This document shows positions 1 to 8,177 of a DNA stretch of 64,000 bases, piece after piece. Positions within the stretch are counted from its first letter, which is position 1. Each line of letters opens with the position of its first letter. Source of the DNA: Defluviitaleaceae bacterium. Its GTDB lineage: Bacteria; Bacillota; Clostridia; Lachnospirales; WQUN01. A program made the position numbers and the translations under genes. The stretch is taken from NCBI GenBank assembly GCA_009780185.1, contig WRAN01000009.1, positions 49,701 to 113,700 of the forward strand. Reading direction: 5' to 3'. Below the pieces are notes generated by a model. It was given only the letters and a program-made list of their open reading frames with translations, made no database searches and had not been told where the DNA came from.

Positions 1-2218
1 GAACTACCCACGCAAAGTATTTATCTATTTCTATCCCTGTTAGATTACCTAGTTCTATGGTATCTGTAGTAGCAATAGCGATTGCGGCCTTTATGGCGTT
101 GTCTAGCTCATAAGCAGAACGCGCTTTTGTTACCAGCATCCCAGTGGCAAGAAGCACCAATCGGTAGGGAGTATCCTCTGCCCTTTGTCCTCGGAAATAA
201 TCAAGCAAGGAGATTACCATCTCTGTGTCATCTCGTGACAGAAAGCTAAGAGATATATCCTCTAATATTTCTTCTATTAAACGATGAGTAAAATCTGGAA
301 CCACGCCTTTTTTAGTGATTAGCTTTAGTAAATCCCTCTTGGCTGATGTTGCGGCGGATTCTTTTCTTGGGGCAATGAAAATAAAGTAATGGTCATATAT
401 CTGTAACAGGTATTCCTGTAAGTATTCGTTATTCTTCAAGGAAATGTGCTCTTTGAAGATTTCTGTAGCGGCTTTTACATTGGCGGCTTTGGAGATGAAG
501 GTGCTATACATATCAAAGGCTTGATCCTTCCTATCTAGTGAGAGGAATAGATTATAGATATTTTGCCGCTGGCGGCTATGCTCTGCCGCAAGCATATTGT
601 ATGTGTATTTCCAGTGTTTTATAAGAAGTTCATCCTTGTCAGGTGCATCTAGAATTATGCCTTCTATGTTAAGGGCGATATTGGCTAGATATTCCCAATT
701 ATCAGAGAATCTGGATATTATTCTAGTTATTAACACAAAGCCGCTGTTGGTGTCTGCATCTAGTCTCTCGGTCAATACTTCTCCTATTTGCCTACCCAGC
801 TTGTGATCCATAGACAGGTCTTCAATGGATAGCTTTTGGTCTATAGCGTAATCGCATAGCATTTCCACTACAAAATCCCACTGCCATTGGTATTCTGAGT
901 TTTTAACCATGGCCAGCAAACTGCCTATATTTTCGTCATTTACTAATTCTATAAAGATGTTTAAACCTGTTTTTTTACATAAGTAGCACAGGTAGCCATA
1001 TTGTTTGTTGAAATCCTCCTTCGTTATTGTGGGTATGGCAAAAGTGGCTAGGATTCTTTCTACTATTAGGCTTTTTATTTTTTTCTGTATTTCGATGTCT
1101 ACCTTGGGGTACATGGCTAGAGCCACAGTTATGATTTCTAAAGCGTAGTCCTCGTCTGCTGCTGCTATAAAATCTTTTTGGTTTGCGATTTCGTTTATTA
1201 TTTCTATTTTTATTTTTTCATTGCCATATTCTTCTGCTATGTGAACCGCATCTGTAAAGGCTCCCAGAGAAAGATTACTGAACCCTTCGGCTAGGAAGCT
1301 AAATAGATTGTAAGCCTTGGGATAATCCTCATTTGCGTTTATTAAACTTAATTTATTTGCTATAAAGTTGTGGAAATCTAGAATATTGCCTATATCTAAA
1401 AAATCGTAAAAGTTGCCCACTGCTTTTACATCAGGGACAACATTATTGATAAAATCAAAAGTAAAGTGGGCATTGGGTGCAGTAGCACCATAAGATGTCC
1501 CTTGAGGGACTACACCACAAATTTGAAATTGGGACCGATTCGGATCATGCTCGTATGTGGTGAAGTTGACGCCTAGAGCCATTTCTAATGGGAGGGCGTA
1601 ATGCAAAGCAGCAATCCACATAATGGTATTTTCTTGGTAGTCGCAGATTACTACCCTTTTGCGGGCAGATTTATATTGGAACATTGCGGCTAGCATATTC
1701 TTGTATGTTGCCATACGGTTTTCGTGGTCAAGGAACGTTATTACTGTTTCAAGGGTTACTTTACGACCTGGGGTTATGTCGGGGGTTGGAAGAAAAGGCG
1801 GTGTGTCTGTGGAGTTAACTTCTTCGAAATCCATCTGGGCACGCAGTAAGCCGCTTTGGTATAACTCTGCGGGATAGATAGCAAGCTCTGCCACAGGGGA
1901 AATTACAACATGGCTCATGAAGTTACCGAAGCGGCCTGTTGCCCCCATGTAGTCACGGCCGAGATATGTTTTGAGAGCAATGGCGCAATTATTATTAGTA
2001 AGCCGTTTGTATTCAAAGGCTTGGGGCATGGTTTTGGCCTTTTCTTCTGTCATTATCTCCCCAAAGGGAAGTGATGGTACATGATAAGAAAAAAAGCTCT
2101 TTATATTGTCGGCGTTACTATCCTTGAAATCTTCGTTGTATGAATACATTTGTTGGCCGTCACCGATACCATCTATGCCCCGCTTGCACGATGTGAATAT
2201 AATCTGATGCTGGCTCAT
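1..2218 (-). CDS. GAP1-type protein (GTPase-associated protein 1, N2-like), 3' end outside window
   Basis: An open frame of at least 739 codons reads from ATG at 2218 down to base 1 with no stop, so the C-terminus lies outside. The N-terminus (MSQHQIIFTSCKRGIDGIGD, then GQQMYSYNEDF) has the pattern I associate with the Pfam GAP1-N2 family. A following stretch around residues 160-260 (conserved-looking YKNMLAAMFQ, VVICDY, LGVNFTTYEHDP) resembles the GAP1 middle domain. The rest is helical with no recognised motif. Known of the family: GAP1 proteins accompany GTPases in predicted NTP-driven conflict or signalling systems; no enzymatic role is established. The start overlaps the stop of the Hsp70-vWA gene by ATGA, implying translational coupling and joint function. 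The family assignment is from memory of its N-terminal motif and should be confirmed by profile search. Confidence 0.7.
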   Translation of the reverse strand, partial: MSQHQIIFTSCKRGIDGIGDGQQMYSYNEDFKDSNADNIKSFFSYHVPSLPFGEIMTEEKAKTMPQAFEYKRLTNNNCAIALKTYLGRDYMGATGRFGNFMSHVVISPVAELAIYPAELYQSGLLRAQMDFEEVNSTDTPPFLPTPDITPGRKVTLETVITFLDHENRMATYKNMLAAMFQYKSARKRVVICDYQENTIMWIAALHYALPLEMALGVNFTTYEHDPNRSQFQICGVVPQGTSYGATAPNAHFTFDFINNVVPDVKAVGNFYDFLDIGNILDFHNFIANKLSLINANEDYPKAYNLFSFLAEGFSNLSLGAFTDAVHIAEEYGNEKIKIEIINEIANQKDFIAAADEDYALEIITVALAMYPKVDIEIQKKIKSLIVERILATFAIPTITKEDFNKQYGYLCYLCKKTGLNIFIELVNDENIGSLLAMVKNSEYQWQWDFVVEMLCDYAIDQKLSIEDLSMDHKLGRQIGEVLTERLDADTNSGFVLITRIISRFSDNWEYLANIALNIEGIILDAPDKDELLIKHWKYTYNMLAAEHSRQRQNIYNLFLSLDRKDQAFDMYSTFISKAANVKAATEIFKEHISLKNNEYLQEYLLQIYDHYFIFIAPRKESAATSAKRDLLKLITKKGVVPDFTHRLIEEILEDISLSFLSRDDTEMVISLLDYFRGQRAEDTPYRLVLLATGMLVTKARSAYELDNAIKAAIAIATTDTIELGNLTGIEIDKYFAWVV

Positions 2219-4272
2219 GTAATCACGCTCCGCAATCCTGTATTATCTCCAATAGCTTGAGCAATTTTTGAAAAGGAACTACCCAGCTCTTCCAGCCGGG
2301 TAAAGTCTGCAAAGGCGTCTATCGAGGCAATGTCTTTAAGGAACTGCCTGTCTGCGGAACCAAAGCCCAAGGCCATTATATCAATTCCGGCCTTGTGGCA
2401 CTCTTTTGCTACAGATATGGCTACGGCAGGCTTTGACCAGCAGCCATCTGTAAGTACTATTAGATAGCGAAGTTCACCTTTTCGAAGCTTTTGTAATGTT
2501 AAAGTAAAGGGTTCACCTCTGTTGGCTCCGCCTACAGATACATGATCTACTGTGTCTATGGCTTTAGTTACGGCTTTGTAGTTATTTGTTGGCTCAAGCA
2601 CACAGTTTACTCTATCAGCGAAGGCCATTATGCCTATTTTTACATGGTCTGGGTTCATCTGTTTTACGAAACCGTGCATGGCCTTTTTTGATTCTGTTAT
2701 CGGGCGGCCACTCATACTGCCTGACAGATCTATTGCCAACATTATTTCTACATCAGGCATAACTGCTTCTTGTCCGGGCTGATCTTTTGGATGACCATCT
2801 GTCCAGGACATGTCGGCGGGTATGGGTTCTACTCTTATGGGTAGGTCTTTGCCGGTTTCGGCTTGTTTTGCTGTTACCTGTATTACTCCGTCAGAGGTGT
2901 AGTGATAGGTTACATTGATAATGGAGTTAGGTTGATTTGTCTTCTTGATTTTGGTAATCACATATTTATTGATAATTTTATTATTGAGTGGGCGATAATG
3001 CTCGCCTTGTAATACATATACTTCCAGCTCATTGTCTTTTGAACGGGTTCGGAAGCTGAAGGGGCGCTCCTGGCTTGCGGGGATAGGATGGTTTTTGGGG
3101 ATTATTTTGCTGTTGACAAAACGCTCACCATTTTCACTTATGGAAATCATCCCTAGGGAATGGGCTGTGGCGTCGGTTATGGCTTTAGCTCCTTGTAGAG
3201 TCTTTGTGGGCTTTCCTTGAAGGGTCATATTGGCACGGATAGCAGCTCCCAGAGCTACTGCTTCGTCTACGTGAACGCCTTTTAGAGGGGGCTTGCCGGA
3301 CATTGTTTCTACGTATTTTTGTATCATTTTCATTCTGGTAGAGCCGCCTACCAGGATTACACCATCTATATCACGCCATGACAGATTAATGGATTCAAGT
3401 AGTGACTGGGTTACATCCTTGGTGGTGCCTATGAGAAACTGGGAAATGGATTCGAAGATTTCGTTGGTGATTTCTATTTGGCCGTTTATATTTTGGTACT
3501 GGATATTCACTGTTGTGGTGTCTCTTATGGTCAGTTGTTTTTTTGCGGTTTCCGCTGCTACTAGTAGGGTATTGGTCATCCCTGGATCGTTGATTTCTAC
3601 TTTATATTTTTCATAAAACTGGTCTACCAGATATCGGGCTATGCAGTCGTCCCAGTCTTTTCCTCCCAGCTCGTGATTGCCATCGGAGCCCAGTACTATT
3701 ACTTCATTGTCATTAACACGGGCGATGGTTACATCGAAAGTGCCGCCGCCTAGGTCGTAAATCATTATAATCTGTTCTTTGCCTTTTTCGTTGAGGCCAT
3801 AGGCCAAGGTTGCGGCAGTTGGTTCGTTGATTATGGCAATAACTTCTAAGCCAGCTTGTTTTCCGGCTTGGATTGTTGCATTTCTTTCTATATCAGAAAA
3901 ATAAGCCGGAACTGTGATTACGGCGGCATCTATAGTTTCGCCGATTTGTGCTTCGGCTTCTTCTTTTAATTTCCTAAGTAAGATTGCTGAAAGATCTGTT
4001 GGGGTATAGCTTCTGCCTAAGTAGTCGGCAGATACTGAAGGATTGCCGATGCTTCTTTTGAAGAAGGAGGCAGTATTTATATCTCCTTGGGCTTGCATAT
4101 CCTTTGCGTCTTGGCCGTGTAGAATATGTCCGTTTTGCTGAAAGCATAGTACTGATGGGGTTATTGTGGAGTTGTAATCATTTTTGATAATTATGGGCCT
4201 ACCTGTAATTTCATCTACGCGAGCTACTGCGCTAAAGGTGGTGCCTAGGTCTATACCTACTTTTATTCCCAT
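2215..4272 (-). CDS. Hsp70 (DnaK-like) ATPase fused to a C-terminal von Willebrand A domain
   Basis: 685 aa. Residues 1-375 are an Hsp70 nucleotide-binding domain: GIDLGTTFSAVA near residue 6, FFKRSIG near 71, YDLGGGTFDVTI near 172, and VGGSTRM near 308. Residues about 380-480 look like the beta substrate-binding domain. The alpha-helical lid is absent. In its place residues about 507-665 form a vWA domain with a complete-looking MIDAS: DLSGS near 515, a central Thr in EPFTLTL near 589 and LTDG near 607. The ATG at 4278 abuts GGAGG directly, so the ATG at 4272, six bases after GGAGG, is preferred. The nucleotide-binding domain is very similar to that of the neighbouring DnaK-like gene, suggesting local duplication. 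Inference: an ATP-switched chaperone that recruits ligands through a metal-dependent adhesion site instead of, or as well as, a lidded peptide cleft. Confidence 0.9.
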   Translation of the reverse strand: MGIKVGIDLGTTFSAVARVDEITGRPIIIKNDYNSTITPSVLCFQQNGHILHGQDAKDMQAQGDINTASFFKRSIGNPSVSADYLGRSYTPTDLSAILLRKLKEEAEAQIGETIDAAVITVPAYFSDIERNATIQAGKQAGLEVIAIINEPTAATLAYGLNEKGKEQIIMIYDLGGGTFDVTIARVNDNEVIVLGSDGNHELGGKDWDDCIARYLVDQFYEKYKVEINDPGMTNTLLVAAETAKKQLTIRDTTTVNIQYQNINGQIEITNEIFESISQFLIGTTKDVTQSLLESINLSWRDIDGVILVGGSTRMKMIQKYVETMSGKPPLKGVHVDEAVALGAAIRANMTLQGKPTKTLQGAKAITDATAHSLGMISISENGERFVNSKIIPKNHPIPASQERPFSFRTRSKDNELEVYVLQGEHYRPLNNKIINKYVITKIKKTNQPNSIINVTYHYTSDGVIQVTAKQAETGKDLPIRVEPIPADMSWTDGHPKDQPGQEAVMPDVEIMLAIDLSGSMSGRPITESKKAMHGFVKQMNPDHVKIGIMAFADRVNCVLEPTNNYKAVTKAIDTVDHVSVGGANRGEPFTLTLQKLRKGELRYLIVLTDGCWSKPAVAISVAKECHKAGIDIMALGFGSADRQFLKDIASIDAFADFTRLEELGSSFSKIAQAIGDNTGLRSVIT

Positions 4273-4284
4273 GGACATCCTCCA

Positions 4285-4320
4285 TATAAAAAATAGGGGC
4301 TGCTGCTATGCAACAGCCCC
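4285..4320 (-). terminator. Terminator-like hairpin inside the Hsp70 operon
   Basis: Read on the minus strand, GGGGCTG and CAGCCCC form a 7-bp GC-rich stem (4314-4320 with 4296-4302) around an 11-base loop. It is followed by TATTTTTT just before the ribosome site of the Hsp70-vWA gene. It lies between two genes of one apparent operon, so it may act as a partial terminator that lowers vWA and GAP1 expression relative to GrpE and DnaK. Confidence 0.55.
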
Positions 4321-4353
4321 ATATATACTATCTGCGGTACGAAGTATAGGTGT

Positions 4354-5925
4354 TTACTGAGTTTTTGTAAGGCCGATTTTTTCGGTTTTTTCTTTGATTT
4401 GCTGCGGGGTTAGGCTTCCTTCGATTTGCATGTGCGATTCTATGAAAGCGCCATTGGTTAGATCCCGGCCGGTTATTGTTAGTAGACCTTCAGAATTGAG
4501 GCTAAAGGTTACCTCTATAGGTGCGCCTTTGGGGAGATCTCCTGAGAGATTAAGCACTGCGTCTCCTAGGATTTTTTGGTTGGGTTTTATTTCGAAGTAT
4601 TCGTCCATAAAATCATTTTCATATACTTTTAATACTACCGATGGAGCGTTGGCGGTGTTGGTTCCATATTGTTCTTTTGCATTGATTTCATTGTTTATCA
4701 GTGGGTTATTTTTAATGATTAGGTTATTCCACATGGCTTCGTCGTTTACCAGTACTTCCAGGGCATAGCTTTTTGTGGTGGCGTGTACGATGTCAATTTC
4801 GATTCGTGGCCCTGGTGGAAGCTCGCGAACACGCTTCGTCTCTCCTGGAGGTGGCGGCAACTCGTTTTCTTTTTGGGCTAAGTATAGGGCGTGAAGGGCA
4901 GCACCTTTGGCTACTGCTTCGTCTGGGTCCACAAGCTGTGGTGTCATTCTGTATTTTGCAATTAGAGTTTCTTCCACTTGAGACATCCTTGTCGAACCGC
5001 CAACTAGGATTATATCTGTTACGGTATAGCCTTTACCCTTGGCTATGGCTATGGCTTTATCGGTTTCATCTATTGTCTGCTCAAGCAGGGCAGATGTAAG
5101 CTCGTTGAAGGTTGATTTGGTTACTTCAACACGTGCCATCAGCCCGGCAGCATCAAACATTACCACCGTTGATTCTCTGCGGGATAACTGCTGCTTTGCT
5201 GTTTCCGCTTTTAGGCGGAGGGTATGCTGCATGGATGCGTCAAAATCACCTGAATAGCCGGTTTCTTCTACGAACTTACTATAAATATAGTGCATTAGGG
5301 ATTCGTCCCAGTCTTTGCCGCCCAGTTCGTGATTACCTTCCGAGCAAATAACTTCTATTCTCCCGTCATTGATGTCCATAATAGTTACATCAAAGGTGCC
5401 GCCTCCCAGGTCATATACCAAAATCGTTTTCTTGCCTTGATCTTTGGAAACACCATAAAACAGCGCTGCGGCAGTTGGCTCATTGATAACCGCCATTACG
5501 TTAAGGCCTGCAATAATACCTGCGTTTTTGGTCGCTATTCTATGAGAGTCGCCGAAGTATGCGGGGCAGGTAATAACTACATCTCTTACTTCCGCGTTAA
5601 TCATCTTTGATGCGTCTTCTGCGATTCTTTTCAGGATCAAAGCGGAAACATCCTCAGGTGATTTATCTTCGCCGTCAAAATGGATGGCGAAATCTTGCTC
5701 TCCCATTAGGCGTTTTACGAAAGATACCGTATTATCTGGATCCATAGCTGCGGTTTGCTTTGCAATCTCACCTACTACTGCGCCTTCTTGGGTAAAGCCG
5801 ACTACGGAGGGGGTGGTGTTTTCCCCTTCTGAGTTTTGGATTACAACAGGTTTACCGCTTTCATCCACATAAGCGATACATGAATAGGTTGTACCTAGGT
5901 CAATGCCAAATACAAAATCAGCCAT
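4354..5925 (-). CDS. Short DnaK-like Hsp70 without the C-terminal lid
   Basis: 523 aa from the preferred start, against roughly 600-640 for housekeeping DnaK. The nucleotide-binding domain (1-375) carries GIDLGTTYSC, FVKRLMG, YDLGGGTFDVTI and VGGSTRMS. A beta substrate-binding domain follows (about 385-505, with FEIKPNQKILGDA and GLLTITGRDL). The protein stops where the alpha-helical lid and the acidic tail would begin. The ATG at 5934 touches AGGAGG, so ATG at 5925, nine bases away, is the better start. That start overlaps the GrpE-like stop by 8 bases. Placement between a GrpE-like factor and a second Hsp70, with no dnaJ or hrcA visible, argues that this is a specialised paralogue and not the housekeeping dnaK. 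Confidence 0.92.
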   Translation of the reverse strand: MADFVFGIDLGTTYSCIAYVDESGKPVVIQNSEGENTTPSVVGFTQEGAVVGEIAKQTAAMDPDNTVSFVKRLMGEQDFAIHFDGEDKSPEDVSALILKRIAEDASKMINAEVRDVVITCPAYFGDSHRIATKNAGIIAGLNVMAVINEPTAAALFYGVSKDQGKKTILVYDLGGGTFDVTIMDINDGRIEVICSEGNHELGGKDWDESLMHYIYSKFVEETGYSGDFDASMQHTLRLKAETAKQQLSRRESTVVMFDAAGLMARVEVTKSTFNELTSALLEQTIDETDKAIAIAKGKGYTVTDIILVGGSTRMSQVEETLIAKYRMTPQLVDPDEAVAKGAALHALYLAQKENELPPPPGETKRVRELPPGPRIEIDIVHATTKSYALEVLVNDEAMWNNLIIKNNPLINNEINAKEQYGTNTANAPSVVLKVYENDFMDEYFEIKPNQKILGDAVLNLSGDLPKGAPIEVTFSLNSEGLLTITGRDLTNGAFIESHMQIEGSLTPQQIKEKTEKIGLTKTQ

Positions 5926-6625
5926 TTTTCTCATCCTCCTGAGTTTTTTGTGGTTCTATTGTGGGGTCATAAGTATATACGGTTACTTTTTCTGCCGAAA
6001 TTACTTTGTCTGAAAAGATATATCCATCTGAATGAGATATAGCTATTTTTTTATTTAAACTTTCGTCGTCAGTTTTGATTTTATCCATTATTCTGTGCTT
6101 TAAGGGGATAAACTCTTCTTCTAAAAGAACAGCTTTGTACTGCTCTACCCCGTTTCTATCAAGGATTTCTAGAACCTCATCTGCGAAACCTTTGAACATT
6201 TTTAATGGAATGACTTGCTCCTCTGGGTCTTTCTTACTGTATGCTTCTGAAATATCTATAATGCTTGTGCGCATTTGGATTAAATCCATAATTATAGGGC
6301 GGATTAGCTTTGAGTAAAGGTCTGTTTTCAGCCTTTGTAGCTCTGTATGCATGTTATCTATTACTTTTTCGTCGTATTCTGTACGTAGGATACGGGATGT
6401 GAATAGGTCTCCAAGGGCAGCTACTTGGCTTTCTATTCGGGCTAGCTCTGCAGGTAGCGGCGTGTTTATATGAGTTGCAGACTCAGGCTCTGTAGTGTAT
6501 TGACTGGTTTCTTGTGGCTCTTCTATGTCTTTGGCTTCGACTATGTCTATTATTTCATCTATTTCAACTGCGTCTGATTCTATTATTTCCTCAGGCACAT
6601 TTAAAGGGAGTTCTTTTTCCGTCAT
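5918..6625 (-). CDS. GrpE-like nucleotide exchange factor
   Basis: 235 aa. Residues 1-55 are acidic and low in complexity. Residues about 60-150 form a long predicted helix or coiled coil. The C-terminal part follows the GrpE beta-domain pattern: GVEQYKAV, then EEEFIPLKHRIM, a charged spacer, and a final SDGYIFSDKVISAEKVTVY that matches the usual GrpE ending of a Gly-Tyr segment followed by a hydrophobic strand. The start has a clear AGGAGG. Known of GrpE: it is a dimer that drives ADP release from Hsp70. Here it is the first gene of the operon, so it presumably serves one or both downstream Hsp70s. Sequence identity to typical GrpE is low, so it is called GrpE-like. An unrelated coiled-coil protein is the alternative. 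Confidence 0.75.
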   Translation of the reverse strand: MTEKELPLNVPEEIIESDAVEIDEIIDIVEAKDIEEPQETSQYTTEPESATHINTPLPAELARIESQVAALGDLFTSRILRTEYDEKVIDNMHTELQRLKTDLYSKLIRPIIMDLIQMRTSIIDISEAYSKKDPEEQVIPLKMFKGFADEVLEILDRNGVEQYKAVLLEEEFIPLKHRIMDKIKTDDESLNKKIAISHSDGYIFSDKVISAEKVTVYTYDPTIEPQKTQEDEKNG

Positions 6626-6670
6626 TTGAATGCCTCCTATTCATAGTCGTAATGTTTCCACAAAGGAAAG

Positions 6671-6697
6671 GTATCATAATTTTGCCATTTGTGTCAA
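6671..6697 (-). promoter_or_regulatory. Candidate promoter of the GrpE-Hsp70-GAP1 operon
   Basis: On the minus strand a perfect TTGACA (6692-6697) is followed 15 bases later by TGATAC, within an AT-rich TATGATAC stretch about 45 bases upstream of the GrpE-like start. The spacing is short for sigma-A, so the -10 assignment is uncertain. No CIRCE-type inverted repeat was seen. Confidence 0.4.
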
Positions 6698-6710
6698 TGC
6701 GAATAAACGC

Positions 6711-6737
6711 AAAAAAGCCGCGCATCGCGCGGCTTTT
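6711..6737 (-). terminator. Intrinsic terminator after the Gld-type ABC operon
   Basis: A 7-bp all-GC stem, GCCGCGC with GCGCGGC around a 3-base loop, is followed by six Ts on the minus strand. It sits 22 bases past the stop of the DUF4340 gene and just ahead of the GrpE-like promoter. The terminator after rpsT uses the same stem sequence. Confidence 0.88.
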
Positions 6738-6758
6738 GAAGATATTTGTTAATCCTTG

Positions 6759-8177
6759 CTATTCAGCGATGAGTTCATCCATTAGCCTTATAAAATCATT
6801 AAAGCTTCGGCGGTTGGTTACAAACCAGATTTCCTCACCGTTTACAGACACAGCTAGGAAGTTATCATCGTAGGCGTAGAATCTTATTACTATATCATCG
6901 CCTTCTATGATGAAATAGGTGACAACATGAACTGGGGGTTCTGTTGGGATAAATGGTTCGATTTCCCCATCTATCCCTAGACCTATTAGCTGCCTATAGA
7001 CACCCCTAAAGGGCCTATCTGCTACCTCTATTCCGTTTACTGTGGGAGCTATATCTGTCGAGTCTTCTACATGATTAACAATTATTTCGTACTCATTATC
7101 AGGAGTTATAACGTGAAGGCGCTCTACATCTTGGATATCCATAAGTGCGATAAACCGCTCTATAAAGCGCAGAACATCTACATTGGTAAGGACGCGCATC
7201 TCCTCGAAACGAGCCTCAAAAACATGAGGTCTATCTGCAAATTTCACATAGATATATGCAACCTCATCCCCATCGGTATCCTTAAAGAACACATCGCCAA
7301 ACAAAAGATGTGCTTCCCCATGGGGTGCCTGGTATATAAACTCCAGGCTAGGGCTATCTAAGCCGTAAGGAGCAAGGCTTGTTGGATGAATATTTACTAG
7401 GTCTCCAAGCCTAAATGGTGCAAAACGCTCCAGGATATGATAGCCGAAGTTTGATATAAACACTTCTCTGCCCGGGAAGGGCTGATCCATTATATGCCAT
7501 GTCATATCTTCAAACGTGTCATGAGGTTGACGTGAGAACTCTATCACTTCCCTGTCACGCTCTGCTATAAGCACATAATCAAGGGTTTCGGTATCAAAGA
7601 TTGGCAGGCTAATTTCCAGCATATCCTCTAAGGCAAATAAAAATCTATGGGCATTGAGGCGTGATATTGTGAACAAACCCGGATTACCTTCTACCATAAA
7701 AAAGTAGGCAGAAAAATCGGAAGTTGGGCCACCTAGATACAAGTTCATTGTAGTGCCGTCATCGTAATGAGCCGTTACAATCAGTTGGCCCATACCAAAA
7801 TCCTCAAGCCTTATTCCCTCAACTTCATGAACATCCTCGTGGATTACTTGATTGGAAAATAAGGCAAAAGCGCCGCGGATTTTATTGCGGGTATCGGTGG
7901 TGTCGAGTTGATAATCTATCTCATCCCATCCCCATTGCCGCTGGCCTTCTTCATCTTCAAAAGGAAGCATTACATGACTTGTACCATCCTGGTTTTGGAA
8001 TACGACTTGAGTAAGTTCATTCTCACTGCGATCTACTAGGCGAACGCTTTGTGTTGGGATATCAGGTAGCTCTTCCGGGATTACTTCCCTATTACGCTGC
8101 CAAAAAAGCAGCCCCACCATTACCGCAACAATTATAAGAGCTAAACCCAAAGTTACAGCTTGTTTAATCCCTTTCAT
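6759..8177 (-). CDS. DUF4340-containing membrane-anchored protein of a Gld-type ABC system
   Basis: 472 aa. One N-terminal membrane segment (about residues 8-25, VTLGLALIIVAVMVGLLFW) anchors a large extracytoplasmic domain. The rest matches the DUF4340 pattern of repeated beta-rich units with phrases such as MNLYLGGPTSDFSAYFF and HLLFGDVFFKDTDGDEVAYIYV. The start shares one base with the stop of the GldG-like gene (TGATG). DUF4340 proteins commonly follow an ABC-2 permease and a GldG-like protein in Clostridia and Bacteroidetes; the substrate is unknown. It is the last gene of a four-gene operon. Confidence 0.85.
   Translation of the reverse strand: MKGIKQAVTLGLALIIVAVMVGLLFWQRNREVIPEELPDIPTQSVRLVDRSENELTQVVFQNQDGTSHVMLPFEDEEGQRQWGWDEIDYQLDTTDTRNKIRGAFALFSNQVIHEDVHEVEGIRLEDFGMGQLIVTAHYDDGTTMNLYLGGPTSDFSAYFFMVEGNPGLFTISRLNAHRFLFALEDMLEISLPIFDTETLDYVLIAERDREVIEFSRQPHDTFEDMTWHIMDQPFPGREVFISNFGYHILERFAPFRLGDLVNIHPTSLAPYGLDSPSLEFIYQAPHGEAHLLFGDVFFKDTDGDEVAYIYVKFADRPHVFEARFEEMRVLTNVDVLRFIERFIALMDIQDVERLHVITPDNEYEIIVNHVEDSTDIAPTVNGIEVADRPFRGVYRQLIGLGIDGEIEPFIPTEPPVHVVTYFIIEGDDIVIRFYAYDDNFLAVSVNGEEIWFVTNRRSFNDFIRLMDELIAE

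Noticed and set aside
4354..5925. Housekeeping dnaK of the class I heat-shock operon
   Set aside because: The protein lacks a lid, no hrcA, dnaJ or CIRCE repeat is present, and the neighbours are an Hsp70-vWA fusion and a GAP1 gene.
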